Source: Strongylocentrotus purpuratus
Taxonomy: Eukaryota > Echinodermata > Echinoidea > Camarodonta > Strongylocentrotidae
Direction: 5' to 3'
NCBI RefSeq assembly: GCF_000002235.5
Contig: NW_022145612.1
Location: 20,909,647-20,973,646 of the forward strand
DNA: 64,000 bases
A model generated the notes under the pieces. It was not told the origin of the DNA. It saw only the letters and a program-made list of their open reading frames with translations, and did no database searches. The translations under genes were made by a program, and so were the position numbers. Positions 62,428 through 64,000 of the stretch are shown here, piece by piece (position 1 is the stretch's first letter; each line of letters begins with the position of its first letter).

Positions 62428-64000
62428 TCACGGAAGTACTAATTAACAGCGATGGTCGAAGTCCGACGGGACTCTAAAAAAACTGTCCTTCCAGCTACAA
62501 TAGATCATTTGGGCTCTTTCCAAATCGCCTGATTCAAGGAACACCGGGGTTCGGAGGTTACAATGGAAAAGAGGAATGACTGCATGGGTGTGTTTATGAG
62601 GGCACGGTGTGGATTTGGGAGGGTGTATGTCTGGGGTGGGGGAGAGGGGTGCTATCTTGTGAAGTTGGCAGATTAGCTTGACAAAAATGATTAGGGCATC
62701 CCATCTTATTAAGAGTTGGGGTGGATTCAAGTGTTTTTTTTAAATAATGGCTGCCTATTTAGTCTTTCAGGGTCTTGAAGAAGAAAAAAAAAATTGAAAT
62801 TGATATTAACTCTTTTTCATATAGGACCTAACGCAAATCTCACTTGCAATAAAACACTTGAACATTCGATTAAGGTACGAGGAATGATTGGAAGGGAATA
62901 TAATAAATTGAATGCCATGAATGGAATGATTGAAGAACAAAATACAAAACGTAGGCGAACACATAAAATAATTTTCCTTTGATTATAATGGCTTGATGGC
63001 TATTACAATTATTTTGTATCAGAGGTGATTACGTTTGTACATCTTTTTTTTATGAGGATGAAGTCCTGCAAAATAAATTTGAGTGCGATGTGGATTTCTC
63101 CAAATCATTCAAAATTGTAATAATATGTCTACAGGAACAACCCTACTTTGTATGTTCACATGGTACATTATTGACAATTGAGGAGCATAAGGCATATTTC
63201 CGATCATAATTTTGGTGGTTTGAACAAAACCATAATTTTATATTATGCTAGGAATGTACTGTATGTTATTGAATATAATGTATATAGATATATTTTTTAA
63301 ATGTATATATATATATCTTGATGAAGTCGAATAAGCCTAAGCAATGTAAGATGATCGATATGTCTTTCAACAGAACACACTTAAAAAAAACATTCTGATG
63401 AATATCACGACACTGGGTTCATAACGTCACACTAACAGCTTCGTAAACTGATAAAACCTCCGTTGCAGTGTTTGATGTTATAAACACAATTTAGTTCATT
63501 CGCCAATTTCAATTAATGGTACAAGCACATTCGCCCACCATATTTTCTTTCTAAAAAATAATCAGGCAGGGATATGCGTTTGTTTGTTTTATGGTGATGG
63601 TTTTAGCTGATATGTATAATCACAAGACCAAAAACCAAAACCATTCTTACTGTTTATCAAGTTCATGGCCGGACGGACGCATAATTCCTCTATCAACAAA
63701 TAGGAATTAAGAGCACCACAATATCATGAATGACGATGTCGTGAATGTGAACATAGAAGGTAAACGGTGTGAACTCATCTTTTTAGTTCACAATGGTGTG
63801 TTCAAAATCGACACTGTGTCAAATGAGGAGCTTGAACTTCGTGGTTCTCTTTTTGGTTGACTCGTGTCACGCTTTGTGTACAGTATTTTTACATTATCAG
63901 AAATATGAAAGTGCTTTAATTCGCTAATCGTATACTGCGAAGTTTGAACTGTGTTTACAATATAGGGCTTTACACTGTGTTGTTGTATGGGTACACTAGT
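62428..64000. other. 3' flank of the second Kazal gene, no gene seen
   Basis: AATAAA at about 63072 could end the transcript. A short TA repeat lies at about 63303-63318. No further exon was recognised. Confidence 0.5.

Overview
This is nuclear DNA of an animal: split genes with GT-AG introns, secreted multidomain proteins, and an AT-rich background full of GA/CT microsatellites, long G/C runs, tRNA-derived SINEs and short inverted-repeat transposons. The gene families and repeat style suggest a marine invertebrate deuterostome, most likely an echinoderm such as a sea urchin. That assignment is an inference; no species-specific marker was recognised.

Layout. 1-6937: no gene; several inverted-repeat elements. 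6938-32131, minus strand: one very large gene of 33 inferred coding exons for a secreted protein of the inter-alpha-trypsin inhibitor heavy chain (ITIH) family. It is not the usual single VIT-vWA heavy chain. Three complete VIT-vWA modules follow one signal peptide, with one ITIH C-terminal domain at the end. Every splice phase joins across the module borders, and the summed exons (7245 nt) are an exact multiple of three, giving 2414 residues. A Pro/Thr/Arg mucin-like hinge of 21-residue repeats separates modules A and B. 32132-36653: intergenic, with a TATA box upstream of the next gene. 36654-47362, plus strand: a 15-exon gene for a 741-residue secreted protein with one Kazal domain, a poly-Glu tract, an array of Ser/Glu/Pro-rich exon cassettes and two more Kazal-like domains. 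47363-59685: no gene seen. 59686-62427, plus strand: a three-exon paralogue of 203 residues with two Kazal domains and the same TAGP C-terminus. 62428-64000: no gene seen.

How it fits together. In vertebrates, ITIH heavy chains pair with bikunin, a Kunitz protease inhibitor. Here a giant heavy-chain-like gene lies head-to-head with two secreted Kazal genes, which may be chance or may hint at a functional link. The most striking biology is the three-module heavy chain, whose modules have introns in different places, and the Ser/Glu array, where exon and intron were copied together with a 232-bp period and dead copies remain visible. All splice sites were inferred by eye from sequence and phase; no transcript data were available.
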